The notes under the pieces: generated by a model
The model's database searches: none
What the model was told of the DNA's origin: nothing
What the model saw: only the letters and a program-made list of their open reading frames with translations
Assembly (NCBI RefSeq): GCF_002933875.1
Contig: NZ_BFAV01000121.1
Location: forward strand, 1-59,208
Direction: 5' to 3'
Length of the DNA: 59,208 nucleotides
DNA from: Desulfocucumis palustris
Lineage (GTDB): Bacteria > Bacillota > Desulfotomaculia > Desulfotomaculales > Desulfocucumaceae
Shown: in pieces, positions 34,117 to 43,177 of the stretch
Position numbering within the stretch: position 1 is the stretch's first letter
How the letters are laid out: each line of letters starts with the position of its first letter
Made by a program: the position numbers and the translations under genes

Positions 34117-35274
34117 TTAAAACCTCTGTGTCTCCCAGGCTGCGCACTGCTTTCCGCCGACGCACTTGAAGAAGCCCACCAACAGAGCCAGATTCACCGA
34201 CATAAAGTAAAAGGTCAACTGGATAAAGTTCCCGATTTTTCCCGGGAGCTCTCCGCCGCGGCTGGTGACGAACCAGTACAGAATAAGGACCGCATAGCCG
34301 GTCGCCTGCAGGCAAAAGACCACTAGCATGACAGAGTTAATAAAGCTCAGAGCCAGATTGGAAAAAAAGGCCGCGATAAGCAGGAAGGGCACCAGCCACC
34401 TCACCACCCGGTGGGAAACGTAGGTGAAGGAGCCTTTCCGGGCAAACAGCATTTTCCAGAACACGGTCATAGCCTGATAATGGCCGGCACCGTCCCGGAC
34501 ATGACGCTTGAACTGGCTTCCCATGTCGTCATTGGGCACTTCGTAGGCCACGGCCTCCGCCTCCATGATCACGTCCCACCCCGCCTGCATGGTGTAGGTG
34601 GCTGTGTAAAAATCGTCGTTGACTATGCCCGTCCTGATCTCTGGGACGATACCCTTCCGGAGGGCGTAGATGGCGCCGTTGGCACCGGACAGGCGACCCA
34701 GCTTGGACTCATGCATTTTGACCCAGTTCTCGTATTTCCAATAGACCCCCTCTGATTTCGCACCCTGGCCGGAGGTCTCGTCCACTTTGTAGCGGAGTTG
34801 GCCGCTAACCAGGCCGATAGCGGGATCGCCGAAACGGCGGACCAGCATTCGAATAGCTTGACGGTCATACATTGTATTGGCATCGGAGAAAACCAGGATG
34901 TCTCCCTTGGCCGCCCGTATCAGAGCGTTCAGGGCATGCACCTTACCGCCTCGAGGCAGCTCAAAGACCTTTAAATTTGGAATATCCAAAAAGGAATTTG
35001 CAATCTTCACCGTGCGGTCGGAGGAGCCATCAGAGCCGACTAGGAATTCAATCCGATCAGCGGGATAGTCCAGTTCACTCATATTTTTGATTTTTTCCGC
35101 AATAACGCACTCCTCGTTGTAGGCTGCCACCAAGACGGAGACCATTGGAACAGCCCTCTTGTCCGTGGCGTAGGACCGGGCGGGAAGTGCTTTCAAGATT
35201 AGCGGGTAAATAGCGTAAGTATAGATGGGAGCGAAAACAGCAAACAAAAAGATGCCATAAAGCGCGATTTCCAC
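34117..35274 (-). CDS. Membrane-bound GT2 glycosyltransferase
   Basis: The GTG at 35274 is preferred (AAGGAGGG about nine bases upstream), giving 385 residues. TM helix 1 (about 4-24) precedes a GT-A domain with VSVLVAAYNEE, the VGSDGSSDRTV and FSDANTMYD metal-site Asps, a GIVNDDFY acid block and QFKRHVRDGAGHY (QxxRR-like), followed by three C-terminal TM helices. This resembles the processive hyaluronan/cellulose-synthase branch, though many single-addition GT2 enzymes share the layout. It precedes the GT4 gene by three bases. Confidence 0.88.
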   Translation of the reverse strand: MEIALYGIFLFAVFAPIYTYAIYPLILKALPARSYATDKRAVPMVSVLVAAYNEECVIAEKIKNMSELDYPADRIEFLVGSDGSSDRTVKIANSFLDIPNLKVFELPRGGKVHALNALIRAAKGDILVFSDANTMYDRQAIRMLVRRFGDPAIGLVSGQLRYKVDETSGQGAKSEGVYWKYENWVKMHESKLGRLSGANGAIYALRKGIVPEIRTGIVNDDFYTATYTMQAGWDVIMEAEAVAYEVPNDDMGSQFKRHVRDGAGHYQAMTVFWKMLFARKGSFTYVSHRVVRWLVPFLLIAAFFSNLALSFINSVMLVVFCLQATGYAVLILYWFVTSRGGELPGKIGNFIQLTFYFMSVNLALLVGFFKCVGGKQCAAWETQRF

Positions 35275-35296
35275 GACCTCAGCCCTCCTTTTTTTG

Positions 35297-36751
35297 TTAC
35301 CATGCCATACCACGCCTAAACAAATATTTTCTAAATGTTTTATAGGCTTTAATGGTTTTCTTCGCATCTTCAGGACTTGTCAGCACTTCACCCAGTTTCA
35401 TAAATAAGAACTTAGGCCTGAGATAAAATTTTCTTCTGGCATAATCACAAAAGTCCACCAGTTCTTTACTTGATATTTCGGATGTGGTCAATACGCAATT
35501 GTGTAAACCTTCATCGGTTAGCCAGTTATTGTAATTCGCAGCTTCAATGTAATCGTTACGCTTCGCCCAGTCATATGCTTCTGTTCCCGGGTAAACCATC
35601 AAAGGGAAAAATTGTGCGGTATCCAAACGCAATTCTTTGGCAAACTCCAGCGTTTCCAACATGGTCTTCTTTGTCTCACCAGGATTGCCAACCATGAAGC
35701 AGCCGTGGACCCTCAGTTTTGCCTTTTTCGCATTCTCGTTGAACTTCAGGGATTGCTCCAGCGTGATGCCCTTATGCATGTTATCAAGAATCTGCTGATT
35801 GCCGCTTTCGTATCCAGCCACAATCAATTTGCATCCGGCTTTTTTCATCAGAACCATCGTATCGTATTGTAAAGTAACTCTTACTTGCACGATCCATTTG
35901 AGCTTAACCCTGTTATCTATCATCAGTCTGCAAAAATCCTTGACATTATCCTGGTCTACCACAAAATTGTCATCATCAATAAGAATCTCCTTAACCTCAG
36001 GGAAGTTTTGCGTTATGTAAACACACTCATCAAAAAGGCTCTTTGCGCTACGCCTTCTATAACGCTTGCCAAACATAACCTGGGAGTACATACAGTAAAA
36101 ACATCTGGATGGGCAACCCCGGCTAGCAAATATACTCACTGTAGGATAGCTAACATGAGCATAGAAGTAGTCCTTGATGTCCAGATACTTCTTGTAGACT
36201 TCACTGACAAAGGGAAGTTCATCGAGATTTTGGATGTATTCTCTGTCCGGATTGTTAACAACCTTGCCAGCTGCAACATAGCTAATACCGGCTATCTCGC
36301 CATATTGCTCCGGGTTATTCAATTTTTCAGCAAGTTCTCTCAGCGTAAAGTCATACTCGCGGCGGGCAATGAAATCTACAAAATAGCTCTCAGGCAGGAT
36401 TTCATCAACACATGCCGATGCGTGAGTTCCCACGAGACAGATTTTAGTCTCTGGAAGAACCTCTTTGATTGTTTTGGCAAACTTGAGATCACTGTTAATA
36501 CTTGGTGTCGACGTGTCAATTGCAATCAATTCCGGTCGAAACTTTTTTATCCTATTCAAGGTGTCATCTTTTGATAGACACTTTGCAGACGCATCAATGA
36601 TCTTCAGTTCGTGCCCCTCTTTATCTAAAACACCCGCCGCATACGACAGCCAAAGTGGAAAATAGATAGTACCACTTTTATTTACCGCAGGGCTTCTGGA
36701 ACTCTTGGAATATTTATTTAAAAATGGTGGGTTCAATAACAAAATTTTCAT
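35297..36751 (-). CDS. B12-binding-domain radical SAM protein
   Basis: The 484-residue protein has an N-terminal cobalamin-binding-like Rossmann domain (KILLLNPPFLNKYSKSSRSP to about 150; the DxHxxG lower-ligand motif is not evident) and a radical SAM domain with the iron-sulphur cluster motif CPSRCFYC near residue 217, followed by ILIDDDNFVVD and VAGYESGNQQILD. Such proteins carry out methylations or other radical reactions on unreactive carbons. It sits between the initiating sugar transferase and the GT2 gene of a glycan locus, so a sugar or lipid carrier is the likely substrate. Its codon use is less GC-rich than that of the downstream block. Confidence 0.88.
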   Translation of the reverse strand: MKILLLNPPFLNKYSKSSRSPAVNKSGTIYFPLWLSYAAGVLDKEGHELKIIDASAKCLSKDDTLNRIKKFRPELIAIDTSTPSINSDLKFAKTIKEVLPETKICLVGTHASACVDEILPESYFVDFIARREYDFTLRELAEKLNNPEQYGEIAGISYVAAGKVVNNPDREYIQNLDELPFVSEVYKKYLDIKDYFYAHVSYPTVSIFASRGCPSRCFYCMYSQVMFGKRYRRRSAKSLFDECVYITQNFPEVKEILIDDDNFVVDQDNVKDFCRLMIDNRVKLKWIVQVRVTLQYDTMVLMKKAGCKLIVAGYESGNQQILDNMHKGITLEQSLKFNENAKKAKLRVHGCFMVGNPGETKKTMLETLEFAKELRLDTAQFFPLMVYPGTEAYDWAKRNDYIEAANYNNWLTDEGLHNCVLTTSEISSKELVDFCDYARRKFYLRPKFLFMKLGEVLTSPEDAKKTIKAYKTFRKYLFRRGMAW

Positions 36752-36772
36752 GTCTATTCTCCCCTGTATCTG

Positions 36773-37444
36773 TTATAAATTAATTGTTTCTTTTTCTGTT
36801 GTAAATACTGGTATTTTGCCTTGCATATCAACTAAACACTTATCCACGAACTTTCCTTCACCGTGTAAAACTACGTCAATAGTCCTTAAAATAATTCTTA
36901 TATCAAGCCATAAGCTAAAATGCTCAACATAATAGATATCAAACTTGTACCTCTCTTCCAGTGGTATGTAAATGTTGCCGCTGACTTGAGCCAATCCGGT
37001 AAGCCCCGGTCTAACATTCAACCTTTTAGCTATTTCCTCGGTATAGTCAGCTAGAGATGCAACCCTTTCAGGACGTGGTCCCACGAGGCTCATTTCACCC
37101 TTTAAAATATTGAGCATTTGCGGTATTTCATCAATCTTGCTTCTCCTTAAGAACCTCCCGATGGAAGTGATGCGCTCATCGTCCTTCATGACCTCCTGAC
37201 CCTTCACCATCTTATCCGAGCCTTTCTTCATTGTGCGGAACTTGAACACCTTAAAAAGCTTCCTATGGCGCCCTGGACGCTCCTGTACGAAGAAAACCGG
37301 CCCGGAAGATGTAACCTTTATCAAAATGGTTATAATGACCCCAATGGGTAAGAATACTAGGATCGCCAAGAAGGCAACGATGATGTCAAATAGGCGTTTT
37401 ATGGCTTTCTGTATCGACTTGTTTTCTTCATTTTGACTTACCAT
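36773..37444 (-). CDS. Initiating sugar-1-phosphate transferase (PglC/WcaJ type)
   Basis: The 223-residue monotopic protein has one N-terminal re-entrant helix (IVAFLAILVFLPIGVIITIL, about 22-41), then VQERPGRHRKLFKVFKFRTM, the catalytic Asp-Glu of KIDEIPQMLNILKGEMSLVG and PRPERV. It joins a sugar-1-phosphate to undecaprenyl phosphate, the first membrane step of repeat-unit assembly. The ATG at 37444 follows GAGGGA; an upstream extension is unlikely to be translated. It follows the formyltransferase gene with only four bases between them. Confidence 0.93.
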   Translation of the reverse strand: MVSQNEENKSIQKAIKRLFDIIVAFLAILVFLPIGVIITILIKVTSSGPVFFVQERPGRHRKLFKVFKFRTMKKGSDKMVKGQEVMKDDERITSIGRFLRRSKIDEIPQMLNILKGEMSLVGPRPERVASLADYTEEIAKRLNVRPGLTGLAQVSGNIYIPLEERYKFDIYYVEHFSLWLDIRIILRTIDVVLHGEGKFVDKCLVDMQGKIPVFTTEKETINL

Positions 37445-37448
37445 GCAC

Positions 37449-38270
37449 TTATCCCTCAACATCATAATCAACCGGCACCAGATAGCCATCGACCAGCTTT
37501 ATTGCGTAATTATCGCCACAACTTTCGACTTTAACCTTGGCAGCCCATATTCTTAGCACCTTACTACCATATCTATAAAAGGCACCGGGATAGGGCTTGG
37601 TAACCGCTCTGACCATTTTATCGGCTTCATCTATTGTCATACCATTAAATATCTCGCCGTCCTCGGGCTTACGCCCCAGCCATTCAGTAGCTTCTGCTTC
37701 ATTTTGCTTTATCAGCGTGAAATTGTTTGTAACAATGTCGTTCCAATACTTCGCGATTAGTTCTATGTGCATATTATTGACTTTTTTATAAAGCTCAGTT
37801 GCGGTAGTTTTACCCTCAAGCTCAATAATGCCCTGCCCGATAATATTACCGGCATCAACTCTTTCGTCCATTTTAAACATTGTTACTCCGGTTTCACGCA
37901 AGCCTTTTAAGATCGCCCAGGGGATGGCAGCCCTTCCTCTGCCTTTCGGCAATAGGGTGGGATGCATTCCAATGCAGCCATATGCAGGTGTCTCAAGCAG
38001 CCTTTTTCCCGCAATTTGTGACCAGCCAATAATGAATAACCAGTCAATATCTTTTATCGCTTCAATAACCATATTATCGTTGATGTTGTTAATCTTTAAG
38101 AGCGGAATATTATATTCTGCTGCTATTTTATCAAGATGAATCCTGCCGGATTTATCTTTTGCTTTATCATCATTCAATGTGATCAGCAAGTTAAGCTGTC
38201 CACCGATTTTATATATTTCTTCAATACAACTGAGTCCTAACTGGACACAGGTTGCAAATGCCATGTTCAT
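37449..38270 (-). CDS. Formyltransferase-family protein
   Basis: This 273-residue protein resembles the methionyl-tRNA formyltransferase fold: GCIGMHPTLLPKGRGRAAIP around the catalytic His and VTMFKMDERVDAGNIIGQ with the catalytic Asp, then an OB-like C-terminal domain (about 200-265). The Asn normally two residues before the His is Gly here, a departure from the classical triad that some relatives in glycan loci share. Next to a PIG-L deacetylase it could N-formylate an amino sugar freed by deacetylation. It is unlikely to be the housekeeping Fmt. Confidence 0.8.
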   Translation of the reverse strand: MNMAFATCVQLGLSCIEEIYKIGGQLNLLITLNDDKAKDKSGRIHLDKIAAEYNIPLLKINNINDNMVIEAIKDIDWLFIIGWSQIAGKRLLETPAYGCIGMHPTLLPKGRGRAAIPWAILKGLRETGVTMFKMDERVDAGNIIGQGIIELEGKTTATELYKKVNNMHIELIAKYWNDIVTNNFTLIKQNEAEATEWLGRKPEDGEIFNGMTIDEADKMVRAVTKPYPGAFYRYGSKVLRIWAAKVKVESCGDNYAIKLVDGYLVPVDYDVEG

Positions 38271-38297
38271 TCTTAAGTCCCTTCTACTATTCTTTTT

Positions 38298-38990
38298 TTA
38301 GTGTCTGTGATACGTCTCCCTCCTAAAAACGCATTGAAAGGCTTCTGCATAAACCATCCCAGCTTGCCCTCCGCGATAAGTTGCTAGTCCCTTGATAGCT
38401 TCAAAACTGCGAGGATGAGGGTAATCTCTCATTACACCTCTGTACTGCGCCAGGGCTTCAATTTTCTTGTATACGCCTTCCTCAGTAACCTCAAAAAAAG
38501 TATTGGGAAAAAACTTCTGCATGGCTGCATTCAGGCCCCACTCTGTAGCGGACGGCACTTCCATAAATAACAACTCTTTCAATGGTAAAACATCATCTCT
38601 GCGCTGAAACAATCTCACAGCGGCTTGACAGGAAAGCGAGGTATGTAAATGGTCATTATTCAAGTCCGCAGGATGGTGTGTAATAACTATCTCTGCTTTT
38701 GTTTCAATAATTGCTTTTTCTATAAACTGAACAAGCTTTAGATGTGGCACGATGTTTAACTCAATGTTTGAAAAATCGCCTTTAATAACTCTCTTAACAC
38801 CCAAAATGTTCATGGAACTGTTTACATCTTCATGCAGCTCTACTGTTCCAGGACGGTTATTTCTTGCATTGACTTCGCCCGATATAATACAAACATTTAC
38901 TTCATGACCTGCCTGAGCTAGCTTATACATCGTGGCTCCCGCCCCAAGGACTTCATCATCTGGATGGGCAGCAACAATTAAATATGACAC
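38298..38990 (-). CDS. PIG-L family N-deacetylase
   Basis: The 230-residue protein has the zinc motif AAHPDDEVLG at the start and HHPADLNNDHLHTS further on, the hallmark of LmbE/PIG-L deacetylases that remove N-acetyl groups from GlcNAc derivatives. The GTG at 38990, eight bases after GTGGGG, gives the usual family N-terminus and is preferred to the GTG three codons upstream. Its gene precedes that of the formyltransferase by 27 bases, so the two probably exchange an acetyl for another acyl group on one sugar. Confidence 0.88.
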   Translation of the reverse strand: MSYLIVAAHPDDEVLGAGATMYKLAQAGHEVNVCIISGEVNARNNRPGTVELHEDVNSSMNILGVKRVIKGDFSNIELNIVPHLKLVQFIEKAIIETKAEIVITHHPADLNNDHLHTSLSCQAAVRLFQRRDDVLPLKELLFMEVPSATEWGLNAAMQKFFPNTFFEVTEEGVYKKIEALAQYRGVMRDYPHPRSFEAIKGLATYRGGQAGMVYAEAFQCVFRRETYHRH

Positions 38991-39328
38991 CTCATGCACC
39001 CCACTTGATTAAAAACTCATACAGCCAAAATTCCTCTCAACAACATGGCTTGATTGAATGTAAATAATTATGGTTACTATGTGGTGCAGATAAAATCAAA
39101 CACTTATTGCCACTCTCTAGCATTTTATCCTTACCCCATAACACAAAATGCCTTTTAAAACCATTCAAGCACTTTTTAAAAAAAGGACTTAATCAGCGTT
39201 TTTATCTAAATCGTTGTGTTCAAAAGTATTAGCTCTGCGTCGAAAATTTTTATCGTTGAACAAAATTATCGTACTACTCGTCGGTTGACAACTTCAACTA
39301 CACATAACGTTTGTTGTACAAAATTAAA
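38991..39328. other. AT-rich intergenic gap in the exopolysaccharide locus
   Basis: This 338-base gap separates the membrane dehydratase gene from the PIG-L gene. TTGACA occurs on the plus strand at 39284-39289 without a good -10 partner. On the minus strand TTGAAT followed 17 bases later by TGTGTT near 39130-39165 is a poor promoter match. No open frame with a ribosome site was seen. It could house the promoter of the downstream part of the locus. Confidence 0.3.
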
Positions 39329-41167
39329 TTAACCTGCCTGTTCTCTCTGGTATCGCTTTAAAATAGGTATCATAGAAGACAATATTGCAAATACATCCTC
39401 GCGCTTACAGAGATGCCCTTTACTAAAAAGCTCTACTATACCTTGCCCAAGGGCTGACACATCAACCAGTGAAGGCCTGGCTATGAATATCCTCTTGTGC
39501 TTGGTGGCCCGGGAGCCTTCCTCGGCTGTTAATAGCTCTTCAAAGAGCTTTTCACCCGGGCGGACGCCGGTAAATGTAATTTGAATATCCTTTTCCGGTT
39601 CGAGGCCAGAGAATTTTATCATGTCCTTGGCCAAGTCCACTATTTTTACAGGCTCACCCATGTCGAGAACAAAGACCTCTCCCCCCTCTGCCATAGCCCC
39701 GGCCTGAATGACCAGCTGTACCGACTCTGGAATGGTCATGAAATAGCGTTTCATTTCCGGGTGGGTAACGGTAACCGGGCCGCCGTTAGCAATCTGCCGC
39801 TGAAATATCGGCACCACGCTGCCGTTGCTGCCTAATACATTGCCGAAGCGGACGGCGGTAAAAATAGTATTGCTCACTCTATTTTTGTTTTGAATGATCA
39901 ATTCGGCCATTCGCTTGGTTGCACCCATGACACTGGAGGGGTTGACAGCCTTGTCCGTGGATATCATAACAAAGACCTTTACCCCCACCCGGTCGGCAGC
40001 GTCGGAAACATTCAGTGTACCGGTTATATTAGTTTTCACAGCTTCATCCGGGTGCAACTCCATCAGGGGAACATGCTTGTGGGCCGCAGCATGAAAAACT
40101 ACGCCAGGGCGGTGCTTTTCAAAGATATAATTAACTTTGGACCTGTCCCTGACATCGGCAATCTCAATTTCTAGCGGTATCCCTTTGAAACTTTCCTCCA
40201 ACTCCAGCCAGATTTTATGAATACTGTTTTCACCGTGTCCAAAGAGAATTAGTTTTTGTGGCCCGAACAATGAAACCTGGCGGCATAGCTCCGAGCCGAT
40301 GGAACCCCCTGCTCCCGTGATCAACACGGTTTCCCCTCTCAGATACCCCGCCACTTCCTCCAGGTCAACCCGCACCGGCTCCCGGTGGAGCAAATCCTCC
40401 AGTTGCACCGGCCTTAAATGGTTTACAGATACATGTCCATCAATTATTTGGTACATGCCGGGAAGTATTTTCATTTCCGCCCCAGTCTCCCGGCAGATTT
40501 CAACAAATTCCCGGATAACAGCGGTGCTCACGCTGGGCATAGCGATAATAATAAGGTCGACGTTGAGCTTCTTAACCACCTGGGGGATGGCCTCCCTGTT
40601 TCCAAGCACGGGAAGTCCAAGGACTGTCAATCTCTGCTTGTTGGGATCATCGTCGATAAAGCCCACCGGCCTGATATTAAGCTTGTGTCCTTTAAACTCC
40701 CTGGTCACCATGGCACCGGCATCGCCAGCTCCGATAATCAGTGCCCGGCGGCCGGCTTTGCAGCCATTTGTCTTTCTTTGCTCCACATATACCCGCCAGG
40801 CCAGCCTTGACCCGCCGATAAGAATAATAGTGAAGGCCCACTGCATTATAACTACACTTCTTGGCAGCGGCCAGTATGTAAAATACGTAAGAGCTATGGT
40901 CCCAAAACTGCCCAGGGTAACGGCCTGGACAATGGCCACCAGTTCGCTGGTGCTGGCATAGGCCCAGACGCGGTTGTATAAATTGAACAGATAAAAAAAA
41001 GCTATGTAGATAATGGTAATTAATAAACCAAGTATCATATAATATTGAAGAAAACTTAAAAAGCTCTGACTGCCGTAAAACCTGATAATGACCGGGACGG
41101 CTATAGCCAGGTTTACCAGTAATGCATCACAGGACATCAGGATGATAATCCTTCTAAAGCTCTTCAC
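39329..41167 (-). CDS. Membrane UDP-sugar 4,6-dehydratase (CapD/PglF type)
   Basis: The 612-residue protein has four TM helices (about 5-130), a first Rossmann domain (RRALIIGAGDAGAMV) and a second SDR domain with VLITGAGGSIGSELC, FHAAAHKHVPLME, MISTDKAVNPSSVMGATKRM (Thr-Asp-Lys and Met-x-x-x-Lys catalytic residues) and VRFGNVLGSNGSVVP. This is the layout of PglF/CapD enzymes that convert UDP-GlcNAc to the 4-keto-6-deoxy sugar, precursor of bacillosamine- or FucNAc-type residues. GTG start with GGGAG seven bases upstream. It supplies the locus with a deoxy-amino sugar. Confidence 0.93.
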   Translation of the reverse strand: MKSFRRIIILMSCDALLVNLAIAVPVIIRFYGSQSFLSFLQYYMILGLLITIIYIAFFYLFNLYNRVWAYASTSELVAIVQAVTLGSFGTIALTYFTYWPLPRSVVIMQWAFTIILIGGSRLAWRVYVEQRKTNGCKAGRRALIIGAGDAGAMVTREFKGHKLNIRPVGFIDDDPNKQRLTVLGLPVLGNREAIPQVVKKLNVDLIIIAMPSVSTAVIREFVEICRETGAEMKILPGMYQIIDGHVSVNHLRPVQLEDLLHREPVRVDLEEVAGYLRGETVLITGAGGSIGSELCRQVSLFGPQKLILFGHGENSIHKIWLELEESFKGIPLEIEIADVRDRSKVNYIFEKHRPGVVFHAAAHKHVPLMELHPDEAVKTNITGTLNVSDAADRVGVKVFVMISTDKAVNPSSVMGATKRMAELIIQNKNRVSNTIFTAVRFGNVLGSNGSVVPIFQRQIANGGPVTVTHPEMKRYFMTIPESVQLVIQAGAMAEGGEVFVLDMGEPVKIVDLAKDMIKFSGLEPEKDIQITFTGVRPGEKLFEELLTAEEGSRATKHKRIFIARPSLVDVSALGQGIVELFSKGHLCKREDVFAILSSMIPILKRYQREQAG

Positions 41168-41244
41168 TACAAATCTCCCTACTTCAAATAATTATTACAG
41201 ATTTTCTAGTAAAATTGGCCATTACAATCAGTACCTAATTTTGC

Positions 41245-41964
41245 TTATAAGATAGCTACTTTCGGTGCCTTCTCCTGATCCTGGCAGTAGGAATAATAAC
41301 GGTAGTCATCAGCATGCATTTTGACTTCGTTTAGCACCACTCCAACAATATTGGCATTGACCTTTTCCAGTCGCAATTTTGCTTCCTTCACCATGTCGAT
41401 GCGGGAGGAATCGGCCTTTACCACCAACACTACACCATCAACCATAGGAGCAAGCACTGCTGCGTCTGTTACGGCAATAACCGGCGGCGCGTCCAGGATG
41501 ACAGTATCGTAATGTAGAGACACTTTTTCCATGAGAGCCTTCATCTTCTGTGAACCAAGCAATTCAGAGGGGTTGGGTGGGATTGGACCGCTGGGAACTA
41601 CCCAGACCCCATCTATTTCAGTAGAATGTACCGCTTCCTTTATGTCGTCGAGGTTCTGCACCAGTAAATTGGTCAATCCTTTGCTGTTGTCCAGGTTAAA
41701 CAATTTGTGCATGGTAGGGTTTCGAAGATCTCCGTCCACGATGAGCACTCTGCCGCCGGCCTGAGCCATCACCACAGCCAGATTTGAAGCCACCGCCGAC
41801 TTGCCGTCCTGGGGGCCCACGCTGGTGATGAGCAGCACGTCCACTCGGCCTTCAGCCGCAGTAGAATACAGGTTGGTACGCAGGGTCCGGAAGGACTCTG
41901 CAATTGGAGATTTCGGGTTTTTGTGGGTAATTAGCGTTGTAGGAACATTTTTACTTCTAAACAC
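41245..41964 (-). CDS. BY-type tyrosine kinase (CpsD/CapB)
   Basis: The 239-residue P-loop protein has AESFRTLRTNL at the start, Walker A in SVGPQDGKSAVASNLA, Walker A' VLIVDGDLRNP and Walker B YDTVILDAPPV, then a C-terminal tyrosine cluster (DDYRYYSYCQ) for autophosphorylation. Gram-positive BY-kinases act with a separate Wzz-like membrane activator, here encoded 12 bases or so upstream, to control chain length and export. The GTG at 41964 (eight bases after GAGG) is preferred to that at 41973. Confidence 0.93.
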   Translation of the reverse strand: MFRSKNVPTTLITHKNPKSPIAESFRTLRTNLYSTAAEGRVDVLLITSVGPQDGKSAVASNLAVVMAQAGGRVLIVDGDLRNPTMHKLFNLDNSKGLTNLLVQNLDDIKEAVHSTEIDGVWVVPSGPIPPNPSELLGSQKMKALMEKVSLHYDTVILDAPPVIAVTDAAVLAPMVDGVVLVVKADSSRIDMVKEAKLRLEKVNANIVGVVLNEVKMHADDYRYYSYCQDQEKAPKVAIL

Positions 41965-41984
41965 GTAAGACACCTCGCTTATTA

Positions 41985-42914
41985 TCAGTACATTCTCCGG
42001 CTATCAGCGGACGGTATGAGCCCAAGTACGGGCAGGTCCAGATGCGCTGCCACGTCATACGGAGTCTTGATGGTATTGTCCAGAAACTCAAACAAAAAAA
42101 TCAGGGCTAGGGAAGCCATTAGACCAAGCATAAGGGACACGGCCATATTCAGGTTTATGTTCGGCTTTACAGGACTGTACGGAGCTATGGCGGGAGATAC
42201 AATCACCAGACTAGTATTGCCAATGTCAATGGAACGGGCGATTTGGGTTCTGGTGATGCCCTCGGTGAGGAGGTTAAGTACCCCCTGTAAGCGCTGCTTC
42301 TCGTAAGAATCAGTGGTTACTGCCAGTTCAGCTCTAATATTTTTCACCTGGTCCCGCAGGAATTTAACGGAACGGTCCATGACTTCCATGTTCTTTTCAG
42401 AAATTTGAGCCATAAATTCCTGGCTCAATGTATTGGCGATATTTGCCGCAAGTATAGGGTCACCGTTACTTACGGTTACCTCAATAAGGTAGGAGTCCTT
42501 GGCGGCGGTGGCATTAATCTGCCCTGCCAGGTAACGGGGCGTATAGCCCAACTGGTCCAGGTGCAGCTTGTTGATCACCCGCTGCATCAAAGCTTCGCTT
42601 CTTACCTGACCCACATAGGTATTCATGGTAAGGACCGGGATGCGGTAGGCATTATTCAATATGGAGTTAACATCGTCCTTTTGGCTTGTCGCCTGCGGCT
42701 TTTCTGCCGCCTGGGTGACCAGCAGTACTGTCCTGGCCATGTAAACAGGTGTTATAAAGAAGTAACTGAATAGGCCGCTGACGGTTACCGCTGCCACCGT
42801 CAATAAAGCAATAATCCAAAAGCGTTTTTTTACTACATTGATTAATGCCCGTAAATCAATAGACTGGTCGTCAATGTTACATTGAGTGTCTTGATTACTC
42901 AACTGACCTCTCAC
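41985..42914 (-). CDS. Wzz/CpsC-type chain-length regulator
   Basis: The 309-residue protein has TM helices at about 35-55 and 260-282 flanking an extracytoplasmic helical domain with SDLA-like character, starting IDLRALINVVKKRFWIIALL and ending FLDNTIKTPYDVAAHLDLPV, the conserved C-terminal cytoplasmic stretch. It regulates polymer length and activates the adjacent BY-kinase. It is the promoter-proximal gene of the exopolysaccharide run. GTG at 42914 and TTG four codons later are both possible starts; GAGGTGA fits the TTG better. Confidence 0.92.
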   Translation of the reverse strand: MRGQLSNQDTQCNIDDQSIDLRALINVVKKRFWIIALLTVAAVTVSGLFSYFFITPVYMARTVLLVTQAAEKPQATSQKDDVNSILNNAYRIPVLTMNTYVGQVRSEALMQRVINKLHLDQLGYTPRYLAGQINATAAKDSYLIEVTVSNGDPILAANIANTLSQEFMAQISEKNMEVMDRSVKFLRDQVKNIRAELAVTTDSYEKQRLQGVLNLLTEGITRTQIARSIDIGNTSLVIVSPAIAPYSPVKPNINLNMAVSLMLGLMASLALIFLFEFLDNTIKTPYDVAAHLDLPVLGLIPSADSRRMY

Positions 42915-43177
42915 CTCACTTTATTTGAAAATATAATACTTTCTTCCGGAGTCATCATTTTTTAAATAAATTAACATTGCTTTACCTCAAACTAACAAAA
43001 TTTAAACAATAATCCTTAATTTCAAAAGAAAATAAAAAAACCAGGTATACACGGTAAAATATTAACAGATGCGACTTTTTGCGCCATCCTTCCAGGGGAT
43101 GATTAAAAAGACGATTTATTTTCCACCTGCTTCATACTTTAAATGGGCACAATTTATTGATATGGTTATTGGCATAC

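Noticed and set aside
37449..38270. Housekeeping methionyl-tRNA formyltransferase
   Set aside because: It is shorter, lacks the catalytic Asn, and lies in a glycan locus away from def/fmt-type neighbours.
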